Assembly: GCA_015490255.1 (NCBI GenBank)
Contig: WFYF01000118.1
Coordinates: forward strand, 1 to 8,726
Reading direction: 5' to 3'
Length of the DNA stretch: 8,726 nt
Origin: Caldifarciminota bacterium
GTDB taxonomy: Bacteria; Hydrothermota; Hydrothermia; S141-80
Shown here piece by piece: positions 7,067-8,726 of this stretch. The notes below the pieces were generated by a model. It did no database searches. It worked only from the letters and a program-made list of their open reading frames with translations, and was not told where the DNA came from. The position numbers and the translations under genes were made by a program. Every line of letters begins with the position of its first letter. Within the stretch, counting starts at the first letter, position 1.

Positions 7067-7908
7067 CGCACCACCCAGACCGTGGTGGGCGCATCCCGCA
7101 GAACGCGTTCCGTGGTGGTTCCCAGAATGGTCTCCACCAGACCCCGGGGACCCCGTTTGGGGGCCATGATCACCTTGGTGGGGTGGAGCTCCTTGATCTT
7201 CCGGAGGATTTCCACGCTGGCCTGGCCGAAGGCGATTTCGTGAGGAATATCAAAAGACTTCAGAAGGTCCTGCGCCCGCCTCCGGGCTTCCTCCTCCAGT
7301 TTCTGCATCTTTTCCCGATCTTTGAGTTTCGGGAGCACCGTGAAGGCCATCACCCGGGCGCCGGTGTGGCGGGCCAGGTCCGTGGCCACCTCCACCGCCT
7401 TGAGGGAGGGTTCCGAAAGGGCAAGGGGAACGAGATACAGCGGGGATTTCTGAGCTTCTTCCACACCCCGGCGCACCACCAGCACGGAGACCGGGGCCTC
7501 CCGGGCCACCCGGAGGGCGGTGCCCCCCACCAGGATGCGCTCCAGGATATTGTATTTGTGAGCCCCCAGCACAATAAGGTCCGCCTCCACCTTCTTCTGC
7601 ACCTCCAGGATCTCCACTGCGGGGAACCCCACCCGGAACACCGTATCCACCGGGATTTCCGGCGCCACCTGGCGGAGTTTTTCCAGGATCTGGTCCATTT
7701 CCCTGCGGGCTTCCCGCTCCTGCTCGTCCATGAATCCGGCCGTGTAAAAATCAAAGCCCGAGCCCAGCTCAAAGGGAATCTCCACCGGCCGGATCACGTG
7801 GAGAAGGGTGAGGCGTGCGCCATACAGGCGAGCCAGTTCCAGGGCCTTCTCCAGAACCATCCCCGTTGCGGGGGTGAAGTCCACACCAACCAGAATATGC
7901 GACCACAT
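7063..7908 (-). CDS. Tandem-domain universal stress protein
   Basis: This 281-residue protein consists of two UspA folds. Domain 1 (about 1-147) begins WSHILVGVDFTPAT and ends with a SVLVV strand. Domain 2 (about 155-281) begins LYLVPLALSEPS and ends TTVWVV. A charged helix rich in Glu, Lys and Arg spans 195-215. The Usp nucleotide motif (G-x2-G-x9-G-S/T) is degenerate in domain 1, with G115, then Lys at 118, then G128-G129; domain 2 keeps G253, G263 and T264. ATP binding is therefore uncertain. Universal stress proteins are cytoplasmic and respond to starvation or stress, with no fixed catalytic activity. I choose the ATG at 7908 over the upstream in-frame ATG at 8055 because AGGAGG lies 6 nt before it and the Usp fold begins directly there. 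The longer reading would overlap yggT with unconserved sequence. Confidence 0.9.
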   Translation of the reverse strand: MWSHILVGVDFTPATGMVLEKALELARLYGARLTLLHVIRPVEIPFELGSGFDFYTAGFMDEQEREARREMDQILEKLRQVAPEIPVDTVFRVGFPAVEILEVQKKVEADLIVLGAHKYNILERILVGGTALRVAREAPVSVLVVRRGVEEAQKSPLYLVPLALSEPSLKAVEVATDLARHTGARVMAFTVLPKLKDREKMQKLEEEARRRAQDLLKSFDIPHEIAFGQASVEILRKIKELHPTKVIMAPKRGPRGLVETILGTTTERVLRDAPTTVWVVR

Positions 7909-7919
7909 GGGCCACCTCC

Positions 7920-8222
7920 TCAGGAAAGGCGATAGGCGGTCAAAACCAGGCTGTTCACCAGGAAGATCTTCAGAAAATACACGCCCAGCAACACCAGAAA
8001 GGGGGAAAGATCCAGCATGCCCACCACGGCGAAGGGCACCCGCCGGCGCACCCACCGGAACACGGGTTCGGTCACCGAACGGATGGCCTGGACAATGGGG
8101 TTATAGGGGTCCGCGTTGACCCAGGAAAGCACCACCGCGATGATCACCACCCAGGTGTACACGTCCAGCACCACACCCACCACTCTGGCCACCGCCAGCA
8201 GAAGCTGTCCGAACACATACAT
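7920..8222 (-). CDS. YggT-family integral membrane protein
   Basis: This is a 100-residue protein with two hydrophobic spans, about 9-34 and 70-97, joined by a basic loop. The VVLSWVNADPYNPIVQAIR segment followed by SVTEPVFRWVRRRVP and then LDLSPFLVLLGVYFL is the conserved core of the YggT/YlmG family. Its members are implicated in cell-division-related functions in Gram-positive bacteria and cyanobacteria/plastids, and in osmotic tolerance in Escherichia coli; the biochemical activity is not known. The ATG at 8222 has an AGGGGG-like site about 8 nt upstream and lies directly downstream of a sigma70-like promoter, so it is probably the first gene of the operon. Its stop is 11 nt before the stress protein start, and the AGGAGG site of that gene begins right at the yggT stop. 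Confidence 0.9.
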   Translation of the reverse strand: MYVFGQLLLAVARVVGVVLDVYTWVVIIAVVLSWVNADPYNPIVQAIRSVTEPVFRWVRRRVPFAVVGMLDLSPFLVLLGVYFLKIFLVNSLVLTAYRLS

Positions 8223-8245
8223 TTCACGTCCCCCTGTGCGCCTTA

Positions 8246-8274
8246 AGGATACTCCAAACCGTCCAGCCTATCAA
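8246..8274 (-). promoter_or_regulatory. Sigma70-like promoter for the minus-strand operon
   Basis: On the minus strand, TTGATA (8274-8269) and TATCCT (8251-8246) are separated by exactly 17 bases. The -35 box matches consensus at 5 of 6 positions and the -10 box at 4 of 6. Transcription would start near 8239, giving a leader under 20 nt before the yggT ATG. It is the only good candidate I found upstream of the eight-gene string. Confidence 0.6.
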
Positions 8275-8349
8275 GCAAGGCGGCTCGTGCGCCCCCTCCA
8301 CGAACACCGGGACAGCCTCCGGAAGCACCCCTGAAATGCCAGCGGCATC

Positions 8350-8374
8350 TTGACGGAGCGTTTTTTTGTATACT
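8350..8374 (+). promoter_or_regulatory. Weak promoter candidate for the small Cys/His gene
   Basis: TTGACG (8350-8355) resembles a -35 box and TATACT (8369-8374) a -10 box, with a run of seven T between them. The spacer is only 13 bases, well below the usual 16-18, so the pair may not work together. TATACT alone, helped by the T-run, remains a plausible -10 element about 30 nt before the start codon. Confidence 0.3.
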
Positions 8375-8393
8375 TCCCCGGGTCTTCCAGACC

Positions 8394-8400
8394 AGGAGGT
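8394..8400 (+). promoter_or_regulatory. Shine-Dalgarno site of the small Cys/His gene
   Basis: AGGAGGT, followed by GAACC and ATG, is a full anti-16S match at normal spacing. It is the main evidence, besides the internal repeat, that this short frame is translated. Confidence 0.85.
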
Positions 8401-8405
8401 GAACC

Positions 8406-8654
8406 ATGGCCAAAGTGTACATCTGCAGCAAGTGCGGGACGGCCGTGACGAAGGACAGTACTCCGTCAGGCTGGGGCTGTCCCCACGGTGGATCCCATGA
8501 CTGGTACCCGGTGTGCTCCAACTGCAGCACCCATCCGGGCGGAGGGAGAGATGTGTATCAGTGCAGTAAATGCGGTGTGGTCGTGTACAGTGACTCTTCC
8601 CCGATGGCCACGAATTGCTCATCGGGTGGATCCCATCTCTGGAGCCGGCTCTGA
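8406..8654 (+). CDS. Small tandem-repeat Cys/His (zinc-ribbon-like) protein
   Basis: This 82-residue protein does not belong to any family I can name. It has two copies of one unit, Y-x-C-S-K-C-G-x3-V-x2-D-S-x-P-x4-C-x2-GGSH-x-W, at residues 5-33 and 51-79. They are exactly 46 residues apart and identical at 16 of 29 positions. Conserved C7, C10, C25 and H31 and their partners C53, C56, C71 and H77 look like a CCCH metal site in each copy, probably zinc. A third CxxC plus His (C37, C40, H43) lies in the linker. No signal peptide or membrane segment is seen. AGGAGGT sits 5 nt before the ATG, a near-ideal ribosome-binding site, so the gene is very likely real. G+C is about 59% by hand count, lower than the roughly 65% sampled in the operon. 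It stands alone, divergent from the operon. Function is unknown; nucleic-acid or protein binding is only a guess. Confidence 0.85.
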   Translation: MAKVYICSKCGTAVTKDSTPSGWGCPHGGSHDWYPVCSNCSTHPGGGRDVYQCSKCGVVVYSDSSPMATNCSSGGSHLWSRL

Positions 8655-8672
8655 AAATCTAAAAGTTTGTGA

Positions 8673-8723
8673 ATGCTGTGTCCCCGCGCGGTTTTCTTCC
8701 GAAAACCGCGCGGGCATGCTGTG
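8673..8723 (+). repeat. 8-bp direct repeat flanking the hairpin
   Basis: ATGCTGTG occurs at 8673-8680 and again at 8716-8723, on either side of the 14-bp inverted repeat. The arrangement resembles a target duplication around a small palindromic insertion, or the start of a repeat array cut by the window edge. With only one copy visible neither can be shown. Confidence 0.4.
8683..8714. terminator. Perfect 14-bp hairpin after the small Cys/His gene
   Basis: CCCGCGCGGTTTTC (8683-8696) and GAAAACCGCGCGGG (8701-8714) are exact reverse complements around a TTCC loop. It starts 28 nt after the stop codon at 8654, a normal place for a terminator. The stem is G+C-rich at its base with four A-T pairs near the loop. 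No U-tract follows on either strand, so it may instead be a dispersed palindromic element or an RNA-stabilising hairpin. Confidence 0.55.
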
Positions 8724-8726
8724 GAA

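Larger units (their letters stand above)
8223..8405. other. Divergent intergenic region
   Basis: This 183-bp stretch separates the divergently oriented yggT and Cys/His-protein genes. It holds the minus-strand promoter at 8246-8274, a possible plus-strand promoter at 8350-8374 and two small inverted repeats: ATGCC-AGC-GGCAT (8336-8348) and GGTCT-TCC-AGACC (8381-8393). The second sits between the putative plus-strand start region and the ribosome-binding site. Bases 8275-8335 show no recognisable element. An open frame on the minus strand that spans this region is judged non-coding. Confidence 0.55.

Noticed and set aside
6724..7935. A 403-codon plus-strand frame opposite the Usp and ftsE genes
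   Set aside because: Antisense to well-supported genes, low-complexity His/Gly/Pro-rich product, no domain.
7909..8055. N-terminal extension of the Usp to the upstream ATG
   Set aside because: The 49 extra residues overlap yggT out of frame and look non-conserved; AGGAGG six bases before the ATG at 7908 decides the start.
8224..8622. A 132-codon minus-strand frame crossing the small Cys/His gene and the intergenic region
   Set aside because: It would run through the operon promoter and end right at yggT, and its product is compositionally odd. The plus-strand frame has an ideal ribosome-binding site and a 46-residue internal repeat.

Overview
This window looks like a compact bacterial chromosome segment with a high G+C content (about 65% in the lines I hand-counted in the main gene block). 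A complete peptidoglycan precursor pair (MurF, MraY) rules out an archaeon. The sequence does not fix the phylum. Consensus Shine-Dalgarno sites, GTG/TTG starts and very tight gene packing are visible throughout. No tRNA, rRNA, CRISPR array or transposase was found.

Layout: bases 2-529 (+) carry the 3' part of a radical-SAM protein of the spore-photoproduct-lyase-like family, cut by the left window edge. It converges on a long minus-strand gene string. From upstream (right) to downstream (left) this string is: YggT-family membrane protein (8222-7920), tandem universal stress protein (7908-7063), FtsE-type ABC ATPase (7066-6344), thiolase (6347-5172), UDP-glucose/nucleotide-sugar 6-dehydrogenase (5130-3799), murF (3795-2515), mraY (2549-1470) and a XerC/D-type tyrosine recombinase (1468-581). 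Spacings run from 35-nt and 4-nt overlaps to gaps of 1, 3, 11 and 41 nt. A good sigma70-like promoter (TTGATA-17-TATCCT) lies just ahead of yggT. The eight genes are therefore best read as one operon joining envelope growth, division and chromosome-dimer resolution, with a stress protein and a thiolase inside it.

Across a 183-bp divergent intergenic region, a small plus-strand gene (8406-8654) encodes an 82-residue protein. It is built from two copies, exactly 46 residues apart, of a Cys/His-rich unit that looks metal-binding. It is followed by a perfect 14-bp stem / 4-nt loop hairpin (8683-8714) flanked by an 8-bp direct repeat.

The main points of interest are the duplicated small Cys/His protein and the flanked hairpin, an ftsE with no ftsX beside it, and a Xer recombinase placed 1 nt downstream of mraY. 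I see no convincing evidence of a new defence or mobile system here; most of the window is core housekeeping in an unusual order.
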